A DNA stretch of 64,000 nucleotides from assembly GCF_002936955.1 (NCBI RefSeq), contig NZ_MPZM01000001.1, forward strand, positions 171,671 through 235,670, read 5' to 3'. The first letter of the stretch is position 1. Each line of letters starts with the position of its first letter. Under the pieces are notes generated by a model. That model searched no databases and was not told the DNA's origin. It saw nothing but the letters and a program-made list of their open reading frames with translations. The position numbers and the translations under genes were made by a program. Source of the DNA: Oceanisphaera arctica. GTDB taxonomy: Bacteria; Pseudomonadota; Gammaproteobacteria; Enterobacterales; Aeromonadaceae. Positions 27,413 to 35,941 of the stretch are shown here, piece after piece.

Positions 27413-29242
27413 ATGAGCCAGCCCTTTGATGCCAAGGCCTTTTTAAAGGTTGTGACGGAACACCCCGGCGTTTATCTGATGTTTGATGAAGCCGGGGTCA
27501 TTATTTATGTCGGTAAAGCCAAAAACCTTAAAAAACGGCTGTCTTCCTATTTCCGTACTAATGTCAGCGGCGAGAAGACCCGATCTCTGGTGCGCCAGAT
27601 TCATGATGTACAGGTAACGGTCACCCATACCGAAACCGAAGCGCTTATTCTTGAGCACAACCTGATCAAGCAGCATCTTCCCCGTTACAACGTGCTGCTG
27701 CGCGACGATAAATCCTACCCCTACATTATCATCACGGACCATCGCCATTCGCGAATCGGTCTGCACCGGGGTGCGCGCAAGAAAAAGGGTGAATACTTCG
27801 GCCCTTATCCTAACGGGGCTGCGGTGCGTGAAAGCCTGCACCTGATGCAGAAGCTGTTTCCGGTGCGCCAGTGTGAAGACAGCGTCTATGCCAACCGCTC
27901 TCGCCCCTGCCTCATGTACCAGCTCAAGCGTTGCGCCGGCCCCTGTGTCAGCGGCCTGGTCAGCGACGAGGACTATGCCCATCAGCTGCAACTGGCGCGC
28001 CTGTTTCTGCAGGGTAAGAACCAGCAGGTGCTGACCAATCTGGCCGACAGCATGGAGCAGGCCAGTCAGGCGCTGCGCTTTGAAGAAGCGGCCCGGTTTC
28101 GGGATCAGCTGCAGGCGCTGCGCCGGGTACAGGAGCAGCAGTTTGTGAGCGGCAATGTGCTGGACGATCTCGATGTGATCGGGCTGGCGGTGTCCCGCAG
28201 TCAGGCCTGTGTGCAGGTGTTGTTTATTCGCCAGGGCAAGGTGCTGGGCAGCCGCAGTTATTTCCCCAAGATGCCGCCGGACACCGACGGTGAAGAAATA
28301 CTGCAAAGCTTTGTGCTGCAGTTTTATCTGGCCGGCATCGGTGGGCGGGAGGCGCCGGCCGAAATCTTGCTCGACCACAGCCTTCCGGATGAAGAGGTGC
28401 TGAGCGAGACCCTTAGCCAGCATTATGGCCGGCGTATAAAATTGCGCAGCCGTACCCGCTCCGAGCGGGCGCGCTTTATCAAGCTGGCCCGCACCAATGC
28501 AGAGACTGCACTGGCCAGCCGGCTGGCCCACAAGAGCACCCAGAGGCAACGCCTGCTGCAGCTGGAAGAAGTGCTGGCCTGCCCACCGATCACCCGCATG
28601 GAATGTTTCGATATCTCCCACACCATGGGCGAAAAAACCGTCGCATCCTGCGTGGTGTTCAATCAGGAAGGGCCGCAAAAGAGCGAGTATCGCCGCTTCA
28701 ACATCAACGGTATTACTCCCGGCGACGATTACGCTGCCATGGAGCAGGCTCTGAGCCGTCGCTTTCATCAGGCGGATATCGATAAACTGCCCGATATTCT
28801 GTTTATCGACGGCGGCCTGGGGCAACTGGCCAGAGCCGAAGAGGTAATTGCCCGGGAGCTGGCCGACAGCCCGCGTCAGCCGCTGCTGATAGGGGTGGCC
28901 AAGGGCGTGACCCGCAAGGCGGGGCTGGAGACGCTGGTGATGGGCGGCAGCCACGACGAGCGGCACCTGCCGGCAGACATGCCGGCATTGCACCTTATTC
29001 AGCATATTCGCGATGAATCCCACCGTTTTGCCATTACCGGCCATCGTGCCCAGCGGGGCAAGGCGCGTACCACCAGCACCCTTGAAACCATTCCCGGCGT
29101 GGGGGCCAAGCGACGACAGGCGCTGCTGAAATATCTGGGCGGTATTCAGGAAGTAAAACGGGCCAGTGTGGATGAGCTGGCCAAGGTGCCGGGAATAAGC
29201 CCGGCGCTGGCAGAAAAAATTCACGATGCGTTGCATCACTGA
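27413..29242 (+). CDS. uvrC: Excinuclease ABC subunit C
   Basis: 609 residues (E. coli 610). N-terminal GIY-YIG nuclease ([24 protein letters not shown]), cysteine cluster [17 protein letters not shown] domain (about 200-235) that binds UvrB, RNase H-like C-nuclease ([10 protein letters not shown]) and terminal helix-hairpin-helix pair ([32 protein letters not shown]). It incises both sides of DNA lesions. Confidence 0.97.
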   Translation: MSQPFDAKAFLKVVTEHPGVYLMFDEAGVIIYVGKAKNLKKRLSSYFRTNVSGEKTRSLVRQIHDVQVTVTHTETEALILEHNLIKQHLPRYNVLLRDDKSYPYIIITDHRHSRIGLHRGARKKKGEYFGPYPNGAAVRESLHLMQKLFPVRQCEDSVYANRSRPCLMYQLKRCAGPCVSGLVSDEDYAHQLQLARLFLQGKNQQVLTNLADSMEQASQALRFEEAARFRDQLQALRRVQEQQFVSGNVLDDLDVIGLAVSRSQACVQVLFIRQGKVLGSRSYFPKMPPDTDGEEILQSFVLQFYLAGIGGREAPAEILLDHSLPDEEVLSETLSQHYGRRIKLRSRTRSERARFIKLARTNAETALASRLAHKSTQRQRLLQLEEVLACPPITRMECFDISHTMGEKTVASCVVFNQEGPQKSEYRRFNINGITPGDDYAAMEQALSRRFHQADIDKLPDILFIDGGLGQLARAEEVIARELADSPRQPLLIGVAKGVTRKAGLETLVMGGSHDERHLPADMPALHLIQHIRDESHRFAITGHRAQRGKARTTSTLETIPGVGAKRRQALLKYLGGIQEVKRASVDELAKVPGISPALAEKIHDALHH

Positions 29243-29289
29243 GTCGCATCATGCACCATGTAGCTGCATGATCTTATGGCCTGAAAATA

Positions 29290-29838
29290 ATGATAAATAT
29301 TCCTAATTCTCTGACGTTTTTCCGATTGCTGCTTATCCCGGTATTCATAGTGCTGTTTTATCTGCCGGTGGAAGGGGCTTACCTTTGGGCGGCGGCGGTA
29401 TTTACCTTTGCGGCCATAACCGACTGGTTTGATGGTTTTCTGGCCCGTAAGCTGGAACAGAGCACTCCCTTTGGTGCCTTTCTCGATCCCGTCGCCGACA
29501 AGGTGATGGTGGCGGCCGCATTGGTGATTATCGTCGAGGATTACAGCAGCCCGCTGGTGACCATTCCCGCCATGATCATGATAGGGCGCGAGATCATTAT
29601 CTCGGCCCTGCGCGAGTGGATGGCGGAAATCGGCGAGCGCTCTCAGGTAGCGGTGAGCTGGATTGGCAAGTGGAAAACCACCATTCAGATGCTGGCGTTG
29701 ATAGGTCTTATCTGGCAGCAAAGCATTTACATGATTTGGGGAAGCTACGCGCTCTTGTATGTCGCCACGGGCCTGACCCTGTATTCGGCTTACGATTATC
29801 TTAAAGCTGCCTGGGGCAGCCTGACCCGTTCAGTCTGA
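29290..29838 (+). CDS. pgsA: CDP-diacylglycerol-glycerol-3-phosphate phosphatidyltransferase
   Basis: 182 residues, about five membrane helices. The CDP-alcohol phosphotransferase motif is complete: [20 protein letters not shown] then LDPVADK. It makes phosphatidylglycerophosphate, precursor of phosphatidylglycerol and cardiolipin. It lies 47 bases after uvrC and before the tRNA genes, as in E. coli. Confidence 0.96.
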   Translation: MINIPNSLTFFRLLLIPVFIVLFYLPVEGAYLWAAAVFTFAAITDWFDGFLARKLEQSTPFGAFLDPVADKVMVAAALVIIVEDYSSPLVTIPAMIMIGREIIISALREWMAEIGERSQVAVSWIGKWKTTIQMLALIGLIWQQSIYMIWGSYALLYVATGLTLYSAYDYLKAAWGSLTRSV

Positions 29839-29910
29839 CGCAAAACCTGCGGTAAAACAGGTGTCTGCGCATAAAAAATATGCGAACGGAACGAAAAATA
29901 CAGATTACAG

Positions 29911-29938
29911 TTGACTGAGCGACGGCCATCATTAGAAT
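29911..29938 (+). promoter_or_regulatory. tRNA operon promoter
   Basis: TTGACT (29911-29916), 16-base spacer, TAGAAT (29933-29938), ending 28 bases before the mature tRNA-Cys. Confidence 0.7.
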
Positions 29939-29966
29939 GCAAAGTCATCTGAGAGACCTCTTTTAT

Positions 29967-30040
29967 GGCGCGTTAGCAAAGCGGTTATGCAGCGGATTGC
30001 AAATCCGTTCAGTCCGGTTCGACTCCGGAACGCGCCTCCA
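29967..30040 (+). tRNA. cysT: tRNA-Cys (GCA)
   Basis: 74 bases with encoded CCA. Acceptor GGCGCGT/ACGCGCC pairs; anticodon stem CGGAT/ATCCG with loop T-GCA-A; TTCGACTC in the T arm. In E. coli the cluster is glyW-cysT-leuZ; here cysT is first and no glycine tRNA precedes it. Confidence 0.95.
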
Positions 30041-30064
30041 CTTCTTGTTCAAGAAGCATCTACT

Positions 30065-30151
30065 GCCCGGATGGTGAAATCGGTAGACACAAGGGATTTA
30101 AAATCCCTCGCTCGTAAGGGCGTGCCGGTTCAAGTCCGGCTCCGGGCACCA
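30065..30151 (+). tRNA. leuZ: tRNA-Leu (TAA)
   Basis: 87 bases with encoded CCA, long variable arm typical of leucine tRNA. Acceptor GCCCGGA/TCCGGGC; anticodon stem AGGGA/TCCCT around TT-TAA-AA; T arm GGTTCAAGTCC. It is 24 bases after tRNA-Cys and cotranscribed with it. Confidence 0.95.
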
Positions 30152-30159
30152 TACTCAAC

Positions 30160-30192
30160 AAAAAAGCCGTTCCTACAGCGAACGGCTTTTTT
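30160..30192 (+). terminator. Terminator of the tRNA operon
   Basis: AAAAAAGCCGTTC-CTACAGC-GAACGGCTTTTTT just after tRNA-Leu; symmetrical enough to act on both strands. Confidence 0.92.
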
Positions 30193-30266
30193 GTGCCCGA
30201 CGTTCTTGTTTTCGGCTAAAATTCACCTTCGTCGCGGCATGGGCGGTGACTTATACCTATCTATCA

Positions 30267-30375
30267 AAACAATCGATCTGTTTGATTGTTATATCCATCC
30301 CTTCATCCTCCCTTATGCTACGGAGTTGCCTGTTGACGCCGTCTTAGGACAACTCGGTGCTCAAGAAGAGGCAAC
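30267..30375. repeat. Dispersed repeat, copy R4 (spacer module without palindromes)
   Basis: 30267-30287 (AACAATCGATCTGTTTGAT) matches 52671-52690 beside R6 almost exactly, and 30321-30375 (GGAGTTGCCTGTTGACGCC...CAACTCGGTGCTCAAGAAGAGGCAAC) matches the R6 spacer at 52822-52875. The palindrome that separates these two parts in R6 is missing here, so R4 resembles an unoccupied site or a deletion product. Confidence 0.65.
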
Positions 30376-30395
30376 CGCATTATTGCGGTACAAGC

Positions 30396-30932
30396 CTACC
30401 CCGCCATGCAGGCATCCAGTTGTTGATATAACTGCTGCAGTTCCTGGTATACCTGCTGGGTCGTCTGGCCGGCGGGCGCTATCGGGGTAAAGTCATGGTT
30501 GTCTAGGCCCAGCGCATCTTTTCTGGCCACCCTGATCTGGCTAAAACCGTAGGTAGTGCCGTTCAGTTGGCCCAGCTCGGCCAGCTGAAAACGTATCCGA
30601 TAATGACTGGGCAGAATGCCCAGCTCTCTTTTTTCTGCCTCGATAGTTCCCTGAGCGTTAAGCACGTCTGTTCCCACATAGCGAATATGATCGGGCTCTT
30701 GTGCGGGTGTCTGTATCAGTTCTCTGGCGCAGGGTTCGGCCTGGCTGGCGCTAAAACGGGTCGTGGAGAAGAACGACAGGCTCTCCAGCCGGGACGGCTG
30801 TGTCTGGGTGACGGCCACGCCGGGTGTCAGGACGGAGACCCGCTCACGCTGGCCGAGATATGAATAAAGGGATTCCATGCTGGTGCAGCCTGTCAGCAAC
30901 AGGGCCGACAAGGCGACGATATGATGGTTCAT
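30396..30932 (-). CDS. Uncharacterised lipoprotein
   Basis: 178 residues from the ATG at 30932 (MNHHIVALSALLLTGCTS; lipobox LTGC, Cys16); the longer upstream frame has no signal. The mature part is a polar domain with a conserved-looking YRIRFQLAELGQLNGTTYGFSQIRVARKD segment. No family is recognised. It is divergent from the L,D-transpeptidase gene, so it may belong to the envelope, but nothing more can be said. Confidence 0.7.
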   Translation of the reverse strand: MNHHIVALSALLLTGCTSMESLYSYLGQRERVSVLTPGVAVTQTQPSRLESLSFFSTTRFSASQAEPCARELIQTPAQEPDHIRYVGTDVLNAQGTIEAEKRELGILPSHYRIRFQLAELGQLNGTTYGFSQIRVARKDALGLDNHDFTPIAPAGQTTQQVYQELQQLYQQLDACMAG

Positions 30933-31109
30933 CCTAAATCTCCGATTGCTTCCATCTTGTTTTAGTGTGGTGCCTGGCCTGTTGGAATACAACTTTTTAG
31001 CCGCACACCGCAGCCCTCTGAGCGACATTATTTCGTGGTAGCGGATTACAAGGCCCCCTGACTCGGGCTATGATTAAAGTATCATTCCAGTTTTGGTTTA
31101 TTATCATTT

Positions 31110-31808
31110 ATGCGTCTTTTAACTGGATTCACTGTTTCAACCCTGCTTTTGGCTACTTTAGTGAATTCAAACTCGGTCACCGCCAATGTTCACGGCACCA
31201 TAGAGAATGTCGTGGCTTCTTATGGCTACCTGGCCGAGGTACGAATGAAACCTTATTTCATGCGTGCCGAGGTGACGTACCCACCCAAAGATATAGTGTT
31301 ACTGGCCACCAAAGAAGAAAAGGCGCTGGAGCTGTGGGCGCGCAACGACGGTGATTTTACCTTTATTCGCAGCTATCCCATCAGCAAGGCCAGCGGTGGC
31401 CCGGGGCCCAAGCTGCGGGAAGGGGACAAGCAGGTGCCCGAAGGAATTTACCGCATTACCCATCTTAACCCCAACAGTCAGTTTCACCTGTCGATGCGGT
31501 TGGACTATCCCAATTCCTATGATCTGATGCGGGCTGCCAAAGAAGGGCGTCGTAATCCGGGTGGTGACATCTACATCCACGGCAAGGCTCAGTCTACTGG
31601 TTGTCTGGCCATCGGCGATATTGCGGTGGAGGAGCTTTTTGTCCTGGTGAACACAGTAGGTACAGAGCAGGCTTCGGTGGTGATTGCCCCGCACGATCCG
31701 CGCCGCCAGCCGCTGGATGGCTTTGCCTCCAATCTGCCACTGTGGGCGGTTGAACTGTATGCGGATATTTCTCGCGAGTTTGCCAAATACCCCAAAAGCG
31801 ATATCTGA
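31110..31808 (+). CDS. L,D-transpeptidase family protein (YafK-like)
   Basis: 232 residues with an N-terminal signal (LLTGFTVSTLLLATLVNS). The YkuD-fold catalytic block is IYIHGKAQSTGCLAIGD (His and Cys about residues 158 and 168). Flanking ARNDGDFTFIRSYPISKASGGPGPKLREGDKQVPEGIY resembles YafK/DpaA, which in E. coli hydrolyses the link between Braun lipoprotein and peptidoglycan. Whether this one transfers or hydrolyses is not evident. Confidence 0.87.
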   Translation: MRLLTGFTVSTLLLATLVNSNSVTANVHGTIENVVASYGYLAEVRMKPYFMRAEVTYPPKDIVLLATKEEKALELWARNDGDFTFIRSYPISKASGGPGPKLREGDKQVPEGIYRITHLNPNSQFHLSMRLDYPNSYDLMRAAKEGRRNPGGDIYIHGKAQSTGCLAIGDIAVEELFVLVNTVGTEQASVVIAPHDPRRQPLDGFASNLPLWAVELYADISREFAKYPKSDI

Positions 31809-31846
31809 GTTGCCAGCTTGTCGCCGCCCGCCCGGCGGCAAAGGCA

Positions 31847-32113
31847 TCAAGTGCCTTTGAGGGCCTTGAGCCGTGCATAGACGGTGGTTCGGCTCAGGTT
31901 TAACTGCCGTGCAGCGGCTCTGACGTTGCATTCTTCTAGCGTTCTCTCTTATTAACTGATCCGTCAGGGATTTTAAATCCCTTGTGTTGACGGGGACTGA
32001 GCTGCCGAGCCTCGGTAGCTCAGGTAAATGCTCCAGACCTATACTCTTTCCCTCGGCTAGTACCAAGGCTACCTCCAGCAGTTGCTTCAGCTGGCGGATA
32101 TTGCCGGGCTCAT
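31847..32113 (-). pseudogene. Remnant of a sigma54-dependent regulator (C-terminal end, frameshifted)
   Basis: Read leftward, the segment encodes [20 protein letters not shown] and then GLEHLPELP, the end of the AAA+ domain of sigma54 activators (AcoR-like), then in a shifted frame CNVRAAARQLNLSRTTVYARLKALKGT and a stop, a Fis-type helix-turn-helix. The frame change is near 31940. The N-terminal sensor and most of the ATPase are gone. Such regulators normally control neighbouring alcohol and aldehyde dehydrogenase genes, which fits the sequences to the right. Confidence 0.8.
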
Positions 32114-32239
32114 GCTGCCTTTGGCGGTTACAAGAAATCGGGCATTGGTCGTGAAACCCACAAGATGATGCTGGATCACTATCAGCTGACCAAGTACATG
32201 CTGGTGAGCTATTACAGCAATCCGCTTGGTTTCTTCTGA
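32114..32239 (+). pseudogene. Remnant of an NAD aldehyde dehydrogenase (last 41 codons)
   Basis: In frame, the segment reads [20 protein letters not shown]... and ends NPLGFF-stop, the conserved C-terminus of ExaC/AldB-type aldehyde dehydrogenases. No start or catalytic region is present; it joins the regulator remnant directly. The intact ancestor would have been divergent from the regulator and upstream of the alcohol dehydrogenase. Confidence 0.85.
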
Positions 32240-32270
32240 TCAGCGCCTAACCATGATCTGGATTAATACC

Positions 32271-32302
32271 CTGTAAACACAGTGCCGGTACAGTGTTTAC
32301 AG
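32271..32302. promoter_or_regulatory. 32-bp near-perfect palindrome upstream of the alcohol dehydrogenase
   Basis: CTGTAAACAC...GTGTTTACAG with a nearly symmetrical centre (AGTGCCGGTACA), followed by a second small stem CAGGCCC/GGGCCTG. It lies 108 bases before the start codon. It may be the old terminator of the lost aldehyde dehydrogenase gene or an operator; the sequence alone does not decide. Confidence 0.5.
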
Positions 32303-32409
32303 GCCCCGTGGTGGGCCTGATATTCGGATGAATATGGCACTGATGGCAGGACGCTGATCAGACACAGAGCTTGGTGATTTTGCTTTTAATGAATAAGGAA
32401 AATAACAAC

Positions 32410-33561
32410 ATGAGCACAGCAACTTTTTATATGCCCCCGGTCAACGTGATTGGAGCCGGCGCCGTCGAGCAGGCGGTGGCCGAACTGAGTCAGTCTGGCT
32501 TTCGTCATGCCCTGATCGTGACCGACAAGCCATTGGTCGAGCTGGGTTATGCCGGTCAGCTGCAGCAGACACTGGCCAAACTGGATATTCAAGCCAGTAT
32601 CTTCGATCAGGTTCAGGCCAACCCCACTACCGGCAACGTGGAAGCCGGGCTGGCGCTGTTACGTCAACAAGGCTGTGACTTTGTGATCTCTCTCGGTGGC
32701 GGTTCGCCCCACGACTGCGCCAAGGGCATCGCTCTGGTGGCCAGCAACGGCGGCGACATTCGCGACTACGAAGGCGTCGACAAGTCTGCCAAGCCGCAGC
32801 TGCCGCTGGTGGCCATCAACACCACTGCCGGCACCGCCTCGGAAATTACCCGTTTCTGCATCATCACCGATGAAAAGACCCACATCAAGATGGCTATCGT
32901 CGACAAGCATGTCACGCCCATCATGTCGGTCAACGACCCCGAGCTGATGAAAAAAATGCCCAAGTCGCTGACTGCCGCCACCGGCATGGACGCGCTGACT
33001 CACGCAGTAGAAGCCTATGTGTCCACCGCCGCCAATCCCATCACCGATACCTGCGCATTGAAGGCCGTCACGCTTATCGGTGAAAATCTGGCCCGGGCCG
33101 TGACCGACGGCAGTGACATGGCCGCCCGCAACCAGATGGCTTACGCCCAGTTGCTGGCCGGTATGGCCTTCAATAACGCCTCGCTCGGCTACGTACATGC
33201 CATGGCGCACCAGTTGGGCGGTTTCTATGACTTGCCCCACGGTGTCTGTAACGCCATTCTGTTGCCCCATGTGCAGCGCTTCAACAGTCGTGCCGCCAGT
33301 GCCCGCCTGACCGATATTGCCGCGGCTCTGGGGCAGGACGTACAGGGGCTCAGTCATGAAGAAGGTGCAAAACGTTGCATCGAGGCCATCGTGGCCCTGG
33401 CGGAGCAGGTGGGGATTCCTTCCGGTCTGGCCGGTCTGGGCGTAAAAGAAGAAGACTTCGATACCCTGGCCAGCAATGCGATGAAGGATGCCTGTGGCCT
33501 GACCAACCCGATACAGCCAAGCCATGAGGAAGTGGTCGCCATCTACAAGGCGGCCTATTAA
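32410..33561 (+). CDS. Iron-containing alcohol dehydrogenase (AdhB/YiaY type)
   Basis: 383 residues from the ATG at 32410 (AAGGA upstream). Group III dehydrogenase: nucleotide loop [18 protein letters not shown] (about 95-112), [15 protein letters not shown], and metal ligands in [26 protein letters not shown]. Very similar in layout to Zymomonas AdhB and E. coli YiaY. It oxidises primary alcohols or reduces aldehydes with NAD. Its former partner aldehyde dehydrogenase and regulator survive only as upstream remnants, so present regulation is unclear. Confidence 0.93.
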   Translation: MSTATFYMPPVNVIGAGAVEQAVAELSQSGFRHALIVTDKPLVELGYAGQLQQTLAKLDIQASIFDQVQANPTTGNVEAGLALLRQQGCDFVISLGGGSPHDCAKGIALVASNGGDIRDYEGVDKSAKPQLPLVAINTTAGTASEITRFCIITDEKTHIKMAIVDKHVTPIMSVNDPELMKKMPKSLTAATGMDALTHAVEAYVSTAANPITDTCALKAVTLIGENLARAVTDGSDMAARNQMAYAQLLAGMAFNNASLGYVHAMAHQLGGFYDLPHGVCNAILLPHVQRFNSRAASARLTDIAAALGQDVQGLSHEEGAKRCIEAIVALAEQVGIPSGLAGLGVKEEDFDTLASNAMKDACGLTNPIQPSHEEVVAIYKAAY

Positions 33562-33569
33562 TCCCCATC

Positions 33570-33596
33570 AGCCCCGCCATCCGGCGGGGCTTTTTA
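33570..33596 (+). terminator. Terminator after alcohol dehydrogenase
   Basis: AGCCCCGCC-ATCC-GGCGGGGCTTTTT, 8 bases past the stop. Confidence 0.92.
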
Positions 33597-33626
33597 CTTT
33601 AATCCTCCAGAACCCTACCGTTACCA

Positions 33627-33644
33627 TTTGCAAAATATTGCAAA
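33627..33644. promoter_or_regulatory. Palindromic operator candidate before the ferritin-like gene
   Basis: TTTGCAA-AATA-TTGCAAA, perfect 7-base arms, 72 bases before the start codon. It is not a Fur box by sequence. A repressor site is a reasonable guess; the cognate regulator is not known. Confidence 0.4.
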
Positions 33645-33715
33645 ATACCGCCCTTCTACCAGACTGAGTAACAGTCAATATTGTCATATTCTCTCGTCAC
33701 TTAAGGAGTCGTATC

Positions 33716-34003
33716 ATGGCAAACGAAGGTTATCATGAACCCATTGATGAACTGAGCGATGAAACCCGGGATATGCACAGGGCAATCACTTCGCTGATGG
33801 AAGAGCTGGAAGCGGTAGACTGGTATAACCAACGGGTCGATGCCTGCAAGGATCCCCAGTTAAAGGCGATTCTGGCGCACAACCGGGATGAAGAGAAAGA
33901 GCATGCGGCCATGGTACTGGAGTGGATACGCCGCCGAGACCGGGTGCTGGACAAGGAGCTGAAGGATTATCTGTTCACCAAGGGCGACATCTGCGATCAC
34001 TGA
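33716..34003 (+). CDS. Encapsulated-ferritin-like (EncFtn) protein without shell gene
   Basis: 95 residues, two long helices. The block MEELEAVDWYNQRVDA...LKAILAHNRDEEKEHAAM...EWIRR is nearly that of the Rhodospirillum rubrum encapsulated ferritin; Glu30, Glu60 and His63 align with its ferroxidase ligands (recalled as E32, E62, H65), and Trp36/Tyr37 are also kept. Family members dimerise into decamers and oxidise iron inside encapsulin shells. Here the protein ends at DYLFTKGDICDH and lacks the C-terminal targeting tail, and no encapsulin gene lies in the window. It has its own AAGGAG site and upstream palindrome. A free-standing ferroxidase or a cargo loaded in trans are both possible. Confidence 0.85.
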   Translation: MANEGYHEPIDELSDETRDMHRAITSLMEELEAVDWYNQRVDACKDPQLKAILAHNRDEEKEHAAMVLEWIRRRDRVLDKELKDYLFTKGDICDH

Positions 34004-34016
34004 CTAAAAACCAGTG

Positions 34017-34059
34017 ATTGGGGACTGGGGATGAGGGATTGGAATCCCCAGTCCCCAAT
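34017..34059. terminator. Perfect 16-bp-arm hairpin between convergent genes
   Basis: ATTGGGGACTGGGGAT and ATCCCCAGTCCCCAAT are exact complements around an 11-base loop (GAGGGATTGGA). It serves both the ferritin-like gene and aapP. It is built of the same GGGGATT/GGGGACT units as the hairpin after polB. Confidence 0.75.
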
Positions 34060-34060
34060 T

Positions 34061-34813
34061 TCAATGCCCCAGAATCTGGCTTAAAAACAGCTTGGTACGC
34101 TCCGACTCGGGATGATGGAAGAAGGTCTCGGGATCGTTTTCTTCGATGATCTGCCCCTCATCCATAAAAATTACCCGGTCTGCTACGGTGCGGGCAAAGC
34201 CCATTTCGTGGGTCACGCACATCATGGTCATGCCTTCTTCCGCCAGCTCGATCATGACGTCCAGTACTTCTTTGATCATCTCCGGGTCCAGCGCCGAGGT
34301 GGGTTCGTCGAACAGCATTATTTCCGGGTTCATGCACAGGCTGCGGGCGATGGCTACCCGTTGTTGCTGACCGCCGGACAGCTGGCCCGGGTATTTTTTG
34401 GCCTGATCCTGGATCTTGACCCGGGTCAGCAGTTTCATGGCGACCTCTTCCGCTTCCTTGCGCGGCGTCTTGCGCACCCATATCTGCGCCAGAGTACAGT
34501 TTTCCAGCACCGTCAGGTGCGGAAACAGGTTGAAGTGCTGAAACACCATGCCCACTTCCCGGCGTATGGTCTCGATATGCTTGACGTCGTTGGTGAGCGG
34601 GGTGTCCCGCACTATGATGTCGCCCTTCTGGTGTTCTTCCAGCCGGTTGATGCAGCGGATCAGGGTCGACTTGCCGGAGCCCGAGGGGCCGCAGATCACG
34701 ATGCGCTCGCCCTTGGTCACGGTCAGGTCGATATCGCGCAGCACATGAAAATCACCGTACCACTTGTTCACGCCACGCAGCGTCACCATGGCTTCATTGC
34801 TTTGTGTTTCCAT
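34061..34813 (-). CDS. aapP: General L-amino acid ABC transporter, ATPase
   Basis: 250 residues. Walker [10 protein letters not shown], signature [15 protein letters not shown], Walker [16 protein letters not shown]-loop [13 protein letters not shown]; polar amino acid family. It is the last gene of the aapJQMP operon, 26 bases after aapM. It energises uptake of polar amino acids such as glutamate, glutamine, aspartate and histidine in Aap systems. Confidence 0.93.
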   Translation of the reverse strand: METQSNEAMVTLRGVNKWYGDFHVLRDIDLTVTKGERIVICGPSGSGKSTLIRCINRLEEHQKGDIIVRDTPLTNDVKHIETIRREVGMVFQHFNLFPHLTVLENCTLAQIWVRKTPRKEAEEVAMKLLTRVKIQDQAKKYPGQLSGGQQQRVAIARSLCMNPEIMLFDEPTSALDPEMIKEVLDVMIELAEEGMTMMCVTHEMGFARTVADRVIFMDEGQIIEENDPETFFHHPESERTKLFLSQILGH

Positions 34814-34839
34814 TCTTCAACTCCAATGCCGGTTGATGG

Positions 34840-35940
34840 CTAGCGTTTCTTGTGGCCGGTATGCAGCTTGCGCTCCAGGTACTGACTGTATTTGGACATG
34901 CCGAAGCAGAATACCCAGAACACCAGGGCGGCAAAAACATAACCTTCGGTGGCATAACCCAGCCAGTTGGGGTCGGCCAGACCGGCCTGCACTATGGCCA
35001 GCAGGTCGAACAGGCCGATGATCAGCACCAGGCTGGTGTCCTTGAACAGGGCGATAAAGGTATTGACGATACCCGGTATCATCAGCTTCAGCGCCTGAGG
35101 CAGCACGATCAGTAGCATGGTTTTGCCGTAGTTCAGGCCCAGCGCTTCGGCCGCCTCGCTCTGGCCCTTGGGAATGGCCTGCAGGCCGCCACGCACCACT
35201 TCCGCCATGTAGGCCGATTGAAAGAAGACGATACCGATCATGGCCCTGACCAGCTTGTCGAGGGACAGCTCTTCGGGCACGAATAGCGGCAGCATCACCG
35301 ACGACATGAACAGCACAGTGATGAGCGGTACCCCGCGCCAGAACTCGATAAACACCACCGACAGACTGCGCACGATCGGCATGTTCGAACGCCGGCCCAG
35401 GGCCAACAGGGTGCCGATGGGCAAGGCGGCAATAATACCCACAATGGCAATGATGAGGGTCAAGGTCAGGCCGCCCCAGCGATGAGTGGGTACCTCAACC
35501 AGGCCAAACCAGCCTCCATAGAGCAGTAGGTAGGCGATAAAGGGAAACACCAGCACCATAAAGGGTGCCAGCCACATCTTGGCGGGCATTCTGGGTAACG
35601 CCAGCCACAGCAACTGGAGCACAAACAGCACAAAGGTCAGATTGATGCGCCAGATCTCATCCGAGGGATAAAACCCATAAGTGAACTGCTGCAGTCGGTT
35701 GCCGATAAACACCCAGCAGGCGCCGCCGCTAACACAGGCCTCGCGGCTGGTGCCCACCCAGTCGGCCTTGATCAAGGCCCAGTCGATGGTCGGAATCAGC
35801 AACAGATACAGCACATAGGCTCCAATCAGTGTCGCTATGCTGTTGAGCGGGCTGGAAAACAGCCTGGTGCGCAACCAGCCCACCAGGCCGGTGCTGGCCA
35901 GGGGGGCTGCTCGTTGTGGGGTGAGGGTATCTTTGAACAT
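34840..35940 (-). CDS. aapM: General L-amino acid ABC transporter, permease AapM
   Basis: 366 residues with about eight membrane helices and the EAA-type loop EALGLNYGKTMLLIVLPQALKLMIPGIVN. The N-terminal half has the extra long region (SREACVSGGACWVFIGNRLQQFTYGFYP) typical of AapM/YhdY rather than of short glutamine permeases. It begins one base after the aapQ stop. Confidence 0.92.
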   Translation of the reverse strand: MFKDTLTPQRAAPLASTGLVGWLRTRLFSSPLNSIATLIGAYVLYLLLIPTIDWALIKADWVGTSREACVSGGACWVFIGNRLQQFTYGFYPSDEIWRINLTFVLFVLQLLWLALPRMPAKMWLAPFMVLVFPFIAYLLLYGGWFGLVEVPTHRWGGLTLTLIIAIVGIIAALPIGTLLALGRRSNMPIVRSLSVVFIEFWRGVPLITVLFMSSVMLPLFVPEELSLDKLVRAMIGIVFFQSAYMAEVVRGGLQAIPKGQSEAAEALGLNYGKTMLLIVLPQALKLMIPGIVNTFIALFKDTSLVLIIGLFDLLAIVQAGLADPNWLGYATEGYVFAALVFWVFCFGMSKYSQYLERKLHTGHKKR

Positions 35941-35941
35941 C

